The notes beneath the pieces were generated by a model that made no database searches, had not been told where the DNA came from, and was given only the letters and a program-made list of their open reading frames with translations. Below are positions 17,647 through 26,175 of a stretch of DNA of 64,000 bases, in pieces. Numbering within the stretch: the first letter of the stretch is position 1; every line of letters starts with the position of its first letter. The DNA is from Bacillus pseudomycoides DSM 12442 (GTDB lineage: Bacteria > Bacillota > Bacilli > Bacillales > Bacillaceae_G): contig NZ_CM000745.1 of the NCBI RefSeq assembly GCF_000161455.1, positions 1,620,617 through 1,684,616 of the forward strand, written 5' to 3'. The position numbers and the translations under genes were made by a program.

Positions 17647-18510
17647 ATGGAAGAGTTTCGATTCACAAAGCGTGTAAATAGAATCTTTCAAATTGCAAGC
17701 AAAGAATCTAAATATAATGAGTATATCATTCACCCGTTAGATTTATTTATAGGAGCCTATAAAGAAGGAACAGGGGTTTGTAGTGAATTATATATGTATT
17801 TATTTCATAATATAGGGCTAGATTTTGTAACGAAATTTGTACAATTACAACAAAGGGGCTTTCAAGATAAAAGATATATAGAAGTACAAGGATACAAAGT
17901 TTCTTATAAAACAATGGAGATATTACAGTTAGCTAAACATAAGATGGCGCGATTTAATCAATTATATGTGAATGAAGGACATATTTTAAGTGTGATCCTT
18001 CAGCAAGATGAGACAATAGCAAGTCTAATAGACGAAGATATGAAACAAAGTATTTTACAGATTGTTTCAGTACCAAGAGATATGACTGTAAATTTGAATA
18101 GTTGTGAAATACCAACAAGTATGAAACATGCCGTTTGCAATGTTAGACGAGCTGTTCAATCTGATTTAGAAGAACTTCTTCAATTTGTTATGTTTGAATT
18201 TGGAGAAAGATGGATCGATGCAATTCATAATGGTTTTCAAATATATCAAGAAATGCCAATATATATCGCAGTGCAAGAGAAGAAGATTATTGGTTTTGCT
18301 TGTTATGATGTTGTAAGAGGAAAGAAGGGGCTGTTTGGACCGATGGGAATCGCTAAAAATAATCGTGTAAAGGGTGTAGGAAGAGAACTATTACATAGAT
18401 GCTTGGCTGAAATGCAGCAAATTGGTTATGAATATGCAGTGATTGGTCAGGCAGGTCCGATTGAGTTTTATGAGGAGAGTTGTGGTGCGCAAGTAATACA
18501 TATTATATAG
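17647..18510 (+). CDS. ClpN-like domain fused to GNAT acetyltransferase
   Basis: 287 residues. The first roughly 145 residues resemble a Clp N-terminal (ClpA/ClpC substrate-binding repeat) domain: FTKRVNRIFQIASKES...HPLDLFIGAYKEG, then YVNEGHILSVILQQDE. Residues about 155-287 are a GNAT fold: RRAVQSDLEELLQF, the acetyl-CoA region GPMGIAKNNRVKGVGRELLHRCL and the end GPIEFYEESCG. No AAA+ domain follows. The start lies 15 bp after the kinase stop with GAAGGGAG, so it is probably the third gene of the two-component operon. The substrate is unknown. Confidence 0.75.
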   Translation: MEEFRFTKRVNRIFQIASKESKYNEYIIHPLDLFIGAYKEGTGVCSELYMYLFHNIGLDFVTKFVQLQQRGFQDKRYIEVQGYKVSYKTMEILQLAKHKMARFNQLYVNEGHILSVILQQDETIASLIDEDMKQSILQIVSVPRDMTVNLNSCEIPTSMKHAVCNVRRAVQSDLEELLQFVMFEFGERWIDAIHNGFQIYQEMPIYIAVQEKKIIGFACYDVVRGKKGLFGPMGIAKNNRVKGVGRELLHRCLAEMQQIGYEYAVIGQAGPIEFYEESCGAQVIHII

Positions 18511-18670
18511 AGATTGCTTTGATTAGAAATGTCACAGAAGCAATAGGAGTGTTGTTTATTGTTCTTACATGTTATTGTAGTTTTTGAATAAGGTTTGATC
18601 TATGAATCATATTGCTAAACTTTTTTAAGAAAAGGGTGTAGAATGGGTATCTAAGAAAGAAGGTGCAAAA

Positions 18671-19885
18671 ATGGCCAGCTGGAAAAGAAATTTAATCATT
18701 TGTTGGCTTGGGTGTTTTACCACTGCAGCCGGTATGAGTTTAGTGATACCATTTTTATCCTTCTATATTGAGGATCTAGGAGTAACGGGTACATCTGAAA
18801 TTGCACAGTGGTCAGGACTTGCATTCGGTGTAACTTTTTTAATGGGTGCGATTGTATCACCAATATGGGGGAAACTCGGTGATATACATGGTCGGAAATT
18901 GATGCTCATTCGTGCGAGTCTTGGTATGGCAATGATTATGACGCTTATGGGATTTGTTACAAATGTATATCAATTAGTTGCACTTCGTTTTTTAATGGGT
19001 GCAGTGTCAGGATTTCTTTCGACTGCAATCACATTTATAGCAGCAGAAACACCGAAAGAGCATTCAGGCTGGGCAATTTCTACTATATCAACAGGTGGTG
19101 TAAGTGGTTCCTTACTTGGCCCGATGCTTGGTGGCTATTTGTCTGAATTAATCGGAATGCGTCATGTATTTTTAGTAACGGGTGCTTTTTTATTTCTTTC
19201 ATTTTTAATTGTTTTTTTCTTTTTACATGAATCGAATCATTCTGTTCAAGCAAAAAAAGAGCAACCAAAAAAAGTATGGACGATGGTTCCGGCGAAACAT
19301 TTTATTATAAGCCTATTTGTAGTAACCTTTATGATTCAACTTGCAAATATGTCCATACAACCTATTATTACGTTGTATGTGAAACATTTAGCGGGGCCTC
19401 ATACGGATCATATTGAGATAATTGCGGGGGCAGTGATATCTGCAACAGGTCTAGCAGTCATTTTAGCAGCTCCTAAACTAGGGAGATTATCGGATCATAT
19501 TGGCCCTCAAAAAACGTTAGTTGTAGCATTGTTCTTTGCAGGAATTGTTTTTATTCCACAAGCATTTGTGACAGCTGCTTGGCAATTATTCATATTGCGT
19601 TTTCTATTAGGGATTGCACAAGCTGGATTGTTACCTTCCGTACAAACTCTACTTAAACAACATACACCACAACATGTGACTGGACGTATTTTTGGATATA
19701 ATCAATCCTTTCAGTTTTTAGGAAATATGATTGGACCAGTACTCGGTGGACAAATTGCCGCACATGCCGGGTTTCAATATGTATTCTTCTCTACAGCATC
19801 GCTTTTATTCTTAGCTTGCATTTGGGTATATTTCAATAGTAAAGGTGCAGTGGTGTCAGAAAAAGAGCATTTGAAAGTTAGTTAA
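18671..19885 (+). CDS. MFS multidrug exporter-like protein
   Basis: A 404-residue, 12-helix major facilitator protein of the drug:H+ antiporter type. Motif A appears as GKLGDIHGRKLML after TM2 and again in the second half (PKLGRLSDHIGPQKTLV). The motif C-like GGVSGSLLGPMLGGYLSEL lies in TM5. A clear AGAAGGTG precedes the ATG. Substrate unknown. It is a single gene ending before a strong terminator. Confidence 0.88.
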   Translation: MASWKRNLIICWLGCFTTAAGMSLVIPFLSFYIEDLGVTGTSEIAQWSGLAFGVTFLMGAIVSPIWGKLGDIHGRKLMLIRASLGMAMIMTLMGFVTNVYQLVALRFLMGAVSGFLSTAITFIAAETPKEHSGWAISTISTGGVSGSLLGPMLGGYLSELIGMRHVFLVTGAFLFLSFLIVFFFLHESNHSVQAKKEQPKKVWTMVPAKHFIISLFVVTFMIQLANMSIQPIITLYVKHLAGPHTDHIEIIAGAVISATGLAVILAAPKLGRLSDHIGPQKTLVVALFFAGIVFIPQAFVTAAWQLFILRFLLGIAQAGLLPSVQTLLKQHTPQHVTGRIFGYNQSFQFLGNMIGPVLGGQIAAHAGFQYVFFSTASLLFLACIWVYFNSKGAVVSEKEHLKVS

Positions 19886-19979
19886 CAAGGTGAAATATGT
19901 AAGTTGTAAAAAAGGATGAAGTTACTCTGTAAAATAAAGAATGATTAATAGTTCTCTTTCCTTACTAAGAGTAAAGAAC

Positions 19980-20004
19980 TTATATAATGTTACACATTAT
20001 ATAA
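19980..20004. repeat. Perfect 10-bp inverted repeat
   Basis: TTATATAATG-TTACA-CATTATATAA lies just before the MFS-gene terminator and near the left border of the Tn554-like element. It could be a regulator-binding site or an insertion landmark; nothing decides between these. Confidence 0.45.
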
Positions 20005-20010
20005 ATATTG

Positions 20011-20044
20011 GTACATCACTTAATGAAAGTGGTGTACTTTTTTA
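20011..20044 (+). terminator. Terminator after the MFS gene
   Basis: GTACATCACTT and AAGTGGTGTAC form an 11-bp stem (one G-U pair) followed by TTTTTT. It marks the end of the ordinary backbone before mobile DNA. Confidence 0.8.
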
Positions 20045-20182
20045 ATTTTACAGACCTCTGCATGACCTCATTTACAACAACAACACATCCTCATGAAAAG
20101 CGCATTTACAGCAACAATTACTTTAGTTATAATAAGAATTTATATTGTTTTTTGAATTTTCAGTCTTATATGAGGTGTTTAG

Positions 20183-20737
20183 ATGAAAGTATATACAGTG
20201 AAAGAGATGGCGACCGCTTTAGGGAAACATGAAGAAACAATTAAGTAATGGCTACGCTCTGGCAAGTTTCCGAACGCATTTCGCAATAGCGACAAGCAAG
20301 GATGGAAGATTCCTGAAAGCGACTTTGTACATATTAAGAAAGAAATAGGATTTGTAAAAGAAGATTCTCAGAAAAGTCCGCCAGTGGCACAACAAGAGGT
20401 TGAGGAATGGGAGTTAGTAAAATTAGCATATGAGGCAGTCACATTGACATCTCCTACGGAGGAAATCCTTACTCTTCTGTCCGTTGTCGGGATTAAACGA
20501 ACCTTAGAAATTCTACTGATTATGCAACAATCCGCTACAAAAGTAAAAAAACCTGACGGGTTTATTAAGAAAGCTATTCGAGAGAATTGGAGTCCAATGA
20601 CCGTTCCTGTCAAATTATCAAAGAAGCAAAGTAAACATATCTACGACCTTACCCAACAGGATTACGAGGCAATGGGGAATCAGAAACAGCATGAATATCA
20701 ACCCAAAGTGCCTCTCTTCAATTGGTTGGAAGAGTGA
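20183..20737 (+). pseudogene. HTH/excisionase-like gene with internal stop
   Basis: From ATG 20183 (ribosome site GAGGTG) the frame reads MKVYTVKEMATALGKHEETIK, a MerR/excisionase-type helix-turn-helix start. A TAA stop follows at codon 22 (20246-20248), and then the same frame continues with WLRSGKFPNAF and about 160 more residues to 20737. The stop falls between the helices where related proteins normally read IK-R-WLRSG. The gene is probably a regulator of the element, inactive as read. Confidence 0.65.
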
Positions 20738-20770
20738 TTTGCTTAGTTCGTCTGACAGGAGATTGTGAAA

Positions 20771-22131
20771 ATGCAAAATAGTTATTACCACTTGTATTGC
20801 CCAAAAGGTGTTCAAAGCCGATACAAATTGCTTGTGTTCAACGCCAGTAATGAGCCGTTTTTACCGCTAACTGACTTTTATGATGATGTCAGCAGGAAAA
20901 TCTCAGAAAGCTCGGCATTGTCGTATCTACAATGCCTTCTACCATTCTTTAGTTGGTTGGATAAACACAGCAATTATCAAGGAAAACGTGTTCAGTGGAT
21001 TGATTCTCCAGAAGCCATACGGATCGCTGTGGAAGATTATTTGATGGATGAAATGGCTTGTAAAGTTCGAGAAAAGGATTCTTTTCGTTTTATCAATCGT
21101 TCCAATAAAAGCCCCAATACGGTTCATCGTTTTCTTTCCGCTCTCAAGTCGTTTTATAAGTCTTTGATTACGCTGAGACAGTATAGCTATCCCAATCCTC
21201 TTATCGACTCTCATGCAATATTAGATGACTATAAAACGAATACCGAAGGTGTAAGAGAAAATAAACCGCGAATGCCTGCCGAAGCAGGAACGGAAGACCC
21301 GCTTGTGCATAGACGTTTGACAGATTCCTACTTCAAGCTCATTAACGAGGAATGGCAACCTGAAATCATTGATGATCCTCTTCTCTACCATAAAGTCAAA
21401 CAGACAGGTAATCATGCAAATTGGTCATTGCGAGAGAAGGTCACGCCCGTATGTTATTTGAGACAGGAGCAAGGGCATCTGAAGTTATTGAACTTACGAT
21501 TGGGGACTATCGTTCCCGTAAGTCCTTTCAAGAAGTCAGCACGTTTAATAAAGGGAGTCATGGTCGCAGAGTGAAATTTCTTCGCTTTAGTAAAGACACC
21601 ACGAAACTCCTGTTTCAATATATCAACAAGGAGCGGAAAATATTTGACCCTTTAGGGCAGGATTTTGATTCCCTACCTAACGATGCACCCATGTTTCTGA
21701 CGGAACGAGGAACACCGTTGTCATATCAGACCTGGTATCTGCACTGGAATAAGGTAATGACGTTGATGGACATAAGGTTAAATCCGCACAAAATAAGACA
21801 TTGGTTTGTTACGACAAGTATGCGTGAAATTTATAATGTCTCTAAAACGGATGCAGAAATTGCTCAACGTAAAGATGAACTTATTAAATACATGAAATGG
21901 AAACAAAAAGACACGATTGAAGTGTATGAACACCACTTTGACGAGGAAAGGCATCGAGGTTTCCATGACAAGATGCTGGAACATATAGCAGAGAAAGAAA
22001 AGGAATACATAAAGCAGCCAAAACAAAAAAGAACAAAAAAGCCCACTCTGACTGTTGTAAACACAGTAAAAGACATGGAGTTAGAAGTGGATATACAGGC
22101 TCTACTGGATGATTTGGAGGATGAATTATGA
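20771..22131 (+). pseudogene. tnpA: Tn554 TnpA-like tyrosine recombinase, frameshifted
   Basis: Two frames form one recombinase of about 450 residues. The first part (20771 to about 21440) is the N-terminal core-binding domain (SALSYLQCLLPFFSWLD, NTVHRFLSALKSFY). The second (about 21445-22131) holds the catalytic domain: first Arg in FETGARASEVIEL, HKIRHW (H-x-x-R) and a likely Tyr in IEVYEHH. One base is missing near 21442, where ...REKVT-ARMLFETG would join. The site is not a homopolymer. The start is ATG 20771, nine bases after AGGAG. The stop overlaps the tnpB start (ATGA). Confidence 0.75.
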
Positions 22132-24260
22132 CAACAATAACAGATTTACCTACCTCCCCATTTTATAATGAATTAATAGGAAAAGTGTATGAACACTTTC
22201 TTCATTTGCAGGATAACAGAGGGGTGTTTCTTTTAGATAAATTAGACGAATCCCCTGTAAAATACTTTCTAAATCAGTGTCTAGATACGCCTTGGCAAAA
22301 TCAATTGCTATTATATATGCTTATTAGTGGAGATAGAAATTTAGATACTAATAGCATAGCAAACCAACTTCGCACATTGTGTCCAAGATTCAAGGATATA
22401 TTCCATACTTATGAATTGCAAACTTTTGCTGATTTTGATACAGAAAAACACATGTACCAGTACCTGAAAGGCCTTATTTATCCCGAACATTCAAATGACC
22501 AGCGAGCAAGGTTTTTAAGTCGTTATAAATCAATTTCCTACTCGACTAACAAATGGCTTATAGCAAAGTTAAATCAAGAACAACGGGAGTATTTTCAGCA
22601 ATTCTTACTCCCTAAGCCTTTGTTTGATAGCCGAGATTTTACGTTCACTAAACAAGCAAGAGAACAAGCTCAAAACACTCGCAAGAGTGAGACGGATGCC
22701 ATTCTCCCTTACCTTCCTCAAATTCGGGCGGAAGCAAACTTCCGATGGAATCAGATGAAACGATTGCGAGAAGCCTTTCTGACAGCCTGTAAACAAGCGG
22801 AAAAGAGAGAGGTCACATTACCCATAGAATTTCATTATGATGAACCTGAACGCATCGGAGAGCGGTTTTACTTCCGCTTATGGGACAAACCTTCCTTTGT
22901 TCTGTACCAGAAAGAGAAATTTACAGAATTTATTGTAACATCAGCTGAACAGCGAACAAGGACATATTCGGAGGCCAACAATCATTACTTTGTAGAGTTT
23001 GTAAAAGCCGAACGATTAGAAGATGATGATGTAGCGGAAGGTCTATGGTTTGCAGAAATCTTGCAAGAAGGCGTATTAGGAAAGTGGTTTCAAAATGTGA
23101 TGGATGAAGGGCTTGAACAGAAACGAGAACTCCTATTCTCATGGGGATATGGCGAAGAAGGATCAATTAGCAATCCTAGCCCTTTCGAATCTCATCACAA
23201 AGGAGTTCTATCTCAAACTACTTTTGTTACTCAACAAAGAGACAAAGCCGAAGGTATTTTATTCGATATGGAGCCATTCTATGCTGCATCAACCTTCGGT
23301 CTATTGGCGGTAGACATTCTGACGACAACAGGAGCGAGAATCAATGAACTATTACAAATTAACCGTGCAAAAGATTGCCTACAAGCCATGAGGGTGAATG
23401 GCGATTTAAAATATTCCTTCTACGCTGTCCCAAAAGGACGAGATACGGTTGAGTCTTACATAATTAGCAAGCAAACCTTCGAACTAATGAAAAGAGTCAA
23501 TAAGATGCTGAAAAAACATTATAATGGAGCAATGCCAAGTGTAAAGTATCAAGGTGACAGGAAACACCTATTTCCAGAGACAAAGCCCTACTTCTTTCAA
23601 TATAACAAGAAAGGACTTAAGGATAGAACCATTCATTCATGTCTCCGTTTTCTCTTGCATGGATTGCATTTCGAGACACAAGAAGGAAAACATGTGATCA
23701 TTAAAACACACTTACTGCGTCACGCTTTCGCAACAGAAGCTGTTCAACGTCAGGAAATTCCCGTTGATATTGTAGCGAAAATCCTTCATCAGCGTGATTT
23801 GAATGTAACAAGGTATTACTCTGAACCCACTCCAAGTCAAGTAGCTGAAAAGGTTGGAGAATTACACAGCGTAATTTTAAACTATGTTGACTTAGATGAA
23901 GCGATTCTTCGCAGTCCTGAAGAACTTCAGCGGGAGTGGGAGGAACACAAGGCCAAAGTAGGTGTATATAACAATGTGTTGGGCGGTACTTGCGTTACAG
24001 ATAAAGTATGTCCTGTAAAAATGGCATGTTTAGGATGTGTAGCAAAAATTCCGCAACCTGAGAAGAAACATGAACTCCTTGAAGTGGTTGATTTATCTAA
24101 GGATATGGAAAAGCGGTATGCTTCCCTGGATTTGACGATTGAAGTAAATAAGGCGAAACAGATGCGGAAACTTGCGAGAAACGAGTTAAAGGAAATTGAA
24201 TTGATTGAGAAATATCGGGAGGAACAGACATATGAACCAGACGTTTCCTTCAAAAGATAA
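22128..24260 (+). CDS. tnpB: Tn554 TnpB-like tyrosine recombinase
   Basis: A 710-residue protein with a C-terminal tyrosine-recombinase domain: first Arg in TTTGARINELLQI (about residue 405), the H-x-x-R box in KTHLLRHAFATEAV, and the Tyr in LNVTRYYSEPT. A Cys-rich segment, CVTDKVCPVKMACLGCVAK, follows near residue 625 and may bind metal. It is somewhat longer than the Tn554 TnpB I know (about 630 residues). It overlaps tnpA by four bases and tnpC by 29. It appears intact. Confidence 0.8.
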   Translation: MTTITDLPTSPFYNELIGKVYEHFLHLQDNRGVFLLDKLDESPVKYFLNQCLDTPWQNQLLLYMLISGDRNLDTNSIANQLRTLCPRFKDIFHTYELQTFADFDTEKHMYQYLKGLIYPEHSNDQRARFLSRYKSISYSTNKWLIAKLNQEQREYFQQFLLPKPLFDSRDFTFTKQAREQAQNTRKSETDAILPYLPQIRAEANFRWNQMKRLREAFLTACKQAEKREVTLPIEFHYDEPERIGERFYFRLWDKPSFVLYQKEKFTEFIVTSAEQRTRTYSEANNHYFVEFVKAERLEDDDVAEGLWFAEILQEGVLGKWFQNVMDEGLEQKRELLFSWGYGEEGSISNPSPFESHHKGVLSQTTFVTQQRDKAEGILFDMEPFYAASTFGLLAVDILTTTGARINELLQINRAKDCLQAMRVNGDLKYSFYAVPKGRDTVESYIISKQTFELMKRVNKMLKKHYNGAMPSVKYQGDRKHLFPETKPYFFQYNKKGLKDRTIHSCLRFLLHGLHFETQEGKHVIIKTHLLRHAFATEAVQRQEIPVDIVAKILHQRDLNVTRYYSEPTPSQVAEKVGELHSVILNYVDLDEAILRSPEELQREWEEHKAKVGVYNNVLGGTCVTDKVCPVKMACLGCVAKIPQPEKKHELLEVVDLSKDMEKRYASLDLTIEVNKAKQMRKLARNELKEIELIEKYREEQTYEPDVSFKR

Positions 24261-24705
24261 CCGAACGTGGCTCAAAGAGGTTCATGAATCTCGAAGCCAG
24301 CGTTCTCTCTTGTTAGGGAAGGAGGCAATTGACCTTCTGGTCAAACAAAACCTCCCTGTTACACTCAAGACTGTATCAGAGAAGTCAAAAGACATTGATC
24401 CCGAAGGGAAAGGGATTCATCGTAACACGATTAGTACAAATCAAGAATTGAATGCGTATTATAAGCAGCATAGCAAATCATATAAGAAAAAATTAAATAT
24501 CAACAAGTCTACACAAAAGCGTTCAGTTGCATTTACTTCTGTTGATTATCGACGTATACGTTTAGACCGAAGCATAGAAAACACGGAACGAAAGTATATG
24601 AAGATGTCTAAGAAAGAGCTTGTACAGCGATTGATTTTGGCAGAACAATATATTGCAGAAAACAATTCAAAATGGGTGGCAAATTATTTTGAATTGTTTA
24701 AGTAG
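24232..24705 (+). CDS. tnpC: Tn554 TnpC-like protein (DUF6262 type)
   Basis: A 157-residue basic protein with a C-terminal coiled-coil-like segment (KMSKKELVQRLILAEQYIAENN). Position and size fit TnpC of Tn554, an accessory factor that stimulates recombination and may set orientation. The start is ATG 24232 with GGGAGGA upstream; an in-frame codon nine residues earlier lacks a ribosome site. It lies inside the tnpB 3' end. Confidence 0.65.
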   Translation: MNQTFPSKDNRTWLKEVHESRSQRSLLLGKEAIDLLVKQNLPVTLKTVSEKSKDIDPEGKGIHRNTISTNQELNAYYKQHSKSYKKKLNINKSTQKRSVAFTSVDYRRIRLDRSIENTERKYMKMSKKELVQRLILAEQYIAENNSKWVANYFELFK

Positions 24706-24752
24706 GTGATACACGGTAAGCATCACCCTCCCTTCTTCAACTAAACCAGCTA

Positions 24753-24790
24753 GGGGTCTCGCCAACTAAACGCGAATTTCGTACGCTAAG
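24753..24790 (+). repeat. Left 38-bp terminal inverted repeat
   Basis: Begins GGGGTCTCGCC and ends TACGCTAAG. It is the mirror copy of 25640-25677 with about three differences. Confidence 0.85.
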
Positions 24791-24828
24791 GAATTCCTAA
24801 GTTAAAAAACTTGGTTTTACCGTACTTT

Positions 24829-24875
24829 AACAAAGTTCCATAAACGACATTTAATGTTTGTTATGGAACTTTGTT
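24829..24875. repeat. 15-bp perfect dyad, resolution-site-like
   Basis: AACAAAGTTCCATAA (24829-24843) and its exact complement (24861-24875) are separated by 17 bp. It sits directly inside the left end of the Tn3-like cassette, where Tn3-family elements carry their resolution site. It could be a core site for a serine or tyrosine resolvase. A hairpin role in RNA is an alternative; no T-run of terminator type follows closely enough to prove it. Confidence 0.5.
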
Positions 24876-25114
24876 TTTGGTAATGAGTTTTAGAACTGGT
24901 TTTTGACCGTATTTATTTCAGCTTTGTTAGAACTAAATAGAGTTCTTTAAACGGTCGTTTTCGGTACTTTTAGAGAAAATAAATTGGATAAATATGTTAC
25001 AAAAAAGTTTATGAAGAAATATAATTTAGCTAACAAGGCAGGTTAACACCAAACTCAAAAAACTGATATAATAATTTAGATTATTATAAAATTTCAGTAA
25101 AGGAATGATTCTAG

Positions 25115-25507
25115 TTGAAGAAATCCCGAAATCCAGAAACAGTACATAAACCAGTAGCACCATATGTACATCAAATAGAAGTAACAGGTCCCAATAAATG
25201 GCTCACATTATCAGGTCAATTAGGCATGGAAATAGATGGAATGGTTCCAGATGATCCATTGGAGCAGTTACAATTAGCTCTAGATAATATTAGAAGAAAT
25301 CTTAAGGCTGCTAATATGAACGTAGAAGATTTAACGAAGATAGTATTTTATTTAGTAGGTGATTTTAATGCAGAGAAGAGAAGGAAAATTATTGGAGATT
25401 TTCTAGGTGAACATCTTCCTTGTACTACTATGATTTATGTGGTGGCATTAGCAGCTCCTGTATTTAAAGTGGAGATAGACGCATGGGCATGTAAGGAAAT
25501 TAATTAA
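25115..25507 (+). CDS. RidA/YjgF-family protein lacking the catalytic arginine
   Basis: 130 residues with the RidA fold signatures TLSGQLGMEIDG, QLQLALDNIRRNLKAANMNVEDLTKIVFYL and a C-terminal EIDAWA. In active RidA imine deaminases an arginine occurs in P-x-R-S about 25 residues from the C-terminus; here that segment reads PCTTMIYVVAL. It is therefore probably not a classical enamine deaminase. The start codon is TTG 25115, about nine bases after AAAGGAA. It is the only gene in the Tn3-like cassette, so it is a passenger. Confidence 0.75.
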   Translation: MKKSRNPETVHKPVAPYVHQIEVTGPNKWLTLSGQLGMEIDGMVPDDPLEQLQLALDNIRRNLKAANMNVEDLTKIVFYLVGDFNAEKRRKIIGDFLGEHLPCTTMIYVVALAAPVFKVEIDAWACKEIN

Positions 25508-25585
25508 TCTCTTTTGATAAACAATAATTAATTATATGATGAATCTTATTGTATTATCGGGAGCTTTAATTGAATAAATCAATCT

Positions 25586-25626
25586 AAAAAAGTCGAATCC
25601 TTAGTGTATGGGAATTCGACTTTTTT
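25586..25626 (+). terminator. Terminator of the RidA-like gene
   Basis: AAAAAAGTCGAATCC and GGGAATTCGACTTTTTT form a long stem with a T-tail, just inside the right inverted repeat. The cassette thus carries a complete transcription unit. Confidence 0.8.
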
Positions 25627-25639
25627 GAATGGAAATTTG

Positions 25640-25677
25640 CTTAGCGTACAAAATTCGCGTTTTGTTGGCGAGACCCC
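25640..25677 (-). repeat. Right 38-bp terminal inverted repeat
   Basis: The inverted copy of 24753-24790. It abuts directly the truncated end of the MITE-like copy at 25678. Confidence 0.85.
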
Positions 25678-25819
25678 ATCGCCATCAAGCTAAGGTTTTG
25701 AAGTACCCCCTAAATGAAAATTTTCTTTCTCTACAGTTAGTTATTTTGAGAGATCAGCTCATTTTTTTGTTTTGGCGGTGTTTACTTTTCTTAAGTTGAT
25801 AGCGATGTGGCACTACCCC
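25678..25819. mobile_element. MITE-like copy A (left end lost)
   Basis: About 142 non-coding bp that align along their length with the reverse complement of copy B (26176-26327). Shared blocks include GCCATCAAGCTA, TTTTGAAGT, CAGTTA and, at the other end, a CTTAAGTTGAT-type block running to ACCCC. Its first bases are replaced by the right end of the Tn3-like cassette, so the cassette probably inserted into, or recombined with, this copy. Confidence 0.6.
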
Positions 25820-25913
25820 TTTTATAAAGATAACCAAGATTTAGAAATCATATTTTCAGTAGAAAATAGCTATTCTAAATAGTGAATTCATAATTATAAG
25901 GAGGAATTTAATT

Positions 25914-26117
25914 ATGACAGTAATTACTAAGCTTAAGCAAACTATTTCTGGATTAAAAAGTGCTCAAGCATGTTTAGAAGGATTTGTTCTTGATACTGAC
26001 AATCAGCAAGCAAAACAACTGTATCAAAATGCAGCTCAGCAAGCGCAGATAATTATTGATTCTTTAGAACCACGTGTTCAGGAGGTTCAACAAGATGAGC
26101 CTCAGTATAATCAATAA
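25914..26117 (+). CDS. DUF1657 family small protein
   Basis: 67 residues, MTVITKLKQTISGLKSAQACLEGFVLDTDNQQAKQ..., a DUF1657 protein. These small proteins accompany spoVA-type operons (including the mobile spoVA2mob operon) and are expressed in sporulation. Here the gene stands alone between two MITE-like copies, without spoVA genes. AAGGAGG precedes the ATG. It may be a leftover or mobilised piece of a spoVA2mob operon; its own function is unknown. Confidence 0.8.
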   Translation: MTVITKLKQTISGLKSAQACLEGFVLDTDNQQAKQLYQNAAQQAQIIIDSLEPRVQEVQQDEPQYNQ

Positions 26118-26175
26118 AACGCAGTAATCTTCAGATTTTTTGCAGAGGTCTTATCATAGTTAGATTTATATATCT

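Larger units (their letters stand above)
20045..24752 (+). mobile_element. Tn554-like element with a three-gene recombinase set (decayed)
   Basis: Contains an HTH/excisionase-like gene, tnpA and tnpB (both tyrosine-recombinase-like) and tnpC in overlapping order, as in the Tn554 family. The ends are approximate because Tn554-type elements lack inverted repeats and target duplications. Near the left edge is a direct repeat, CATTTACARCAAC, at 20069-20081 and 20103-20115, a possible subterminal binding site. The HTH gene has an in-frame stop and tnpA a frameshift, so mobility is doubtful. No passenger gene was seen inside. Confidence 0.7.
24753..25677. mobile_element. 925-bp Tn3-family-like cassette carrying a RidA-like gene
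   Basis: Bounded by 38-bp inverted repeats (24753-24790 and 25640-25677) that match at about 35 of 38 positions. Both begin GGGGTCTCGCCAAC when read inward and end in ACGCTAAG. The length, GGGG start and ACGCTAAG end are features of Tn3-family termini such as Tn1546 and Tn4430. There is no transposase inside. There is a long dyad (24829-24875), a complete RidA-like gene and its terminator. The five bases outside each end (AGCTA and ATCGC) do not match, so no target duplication is visible. It looks like a non-autonomous Tn3-type cassette mobilised in trans. Confidence 0.72.

Noticed and set aside
20008..20232. A 74-codon plus-strand frame at the left edge of the Tn554-like element
   Set aside because: It starts in the terminator and overlaps the better-supported HTH gene start; no ribosome site or family resemblance.
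24748..25682. 5-bp target duplication around the Tn3-like cassette
   Set aside because: The outer pentamers AGCTA and ATCGC differ, so no duplication is claimed; the left flank may have been replaced.
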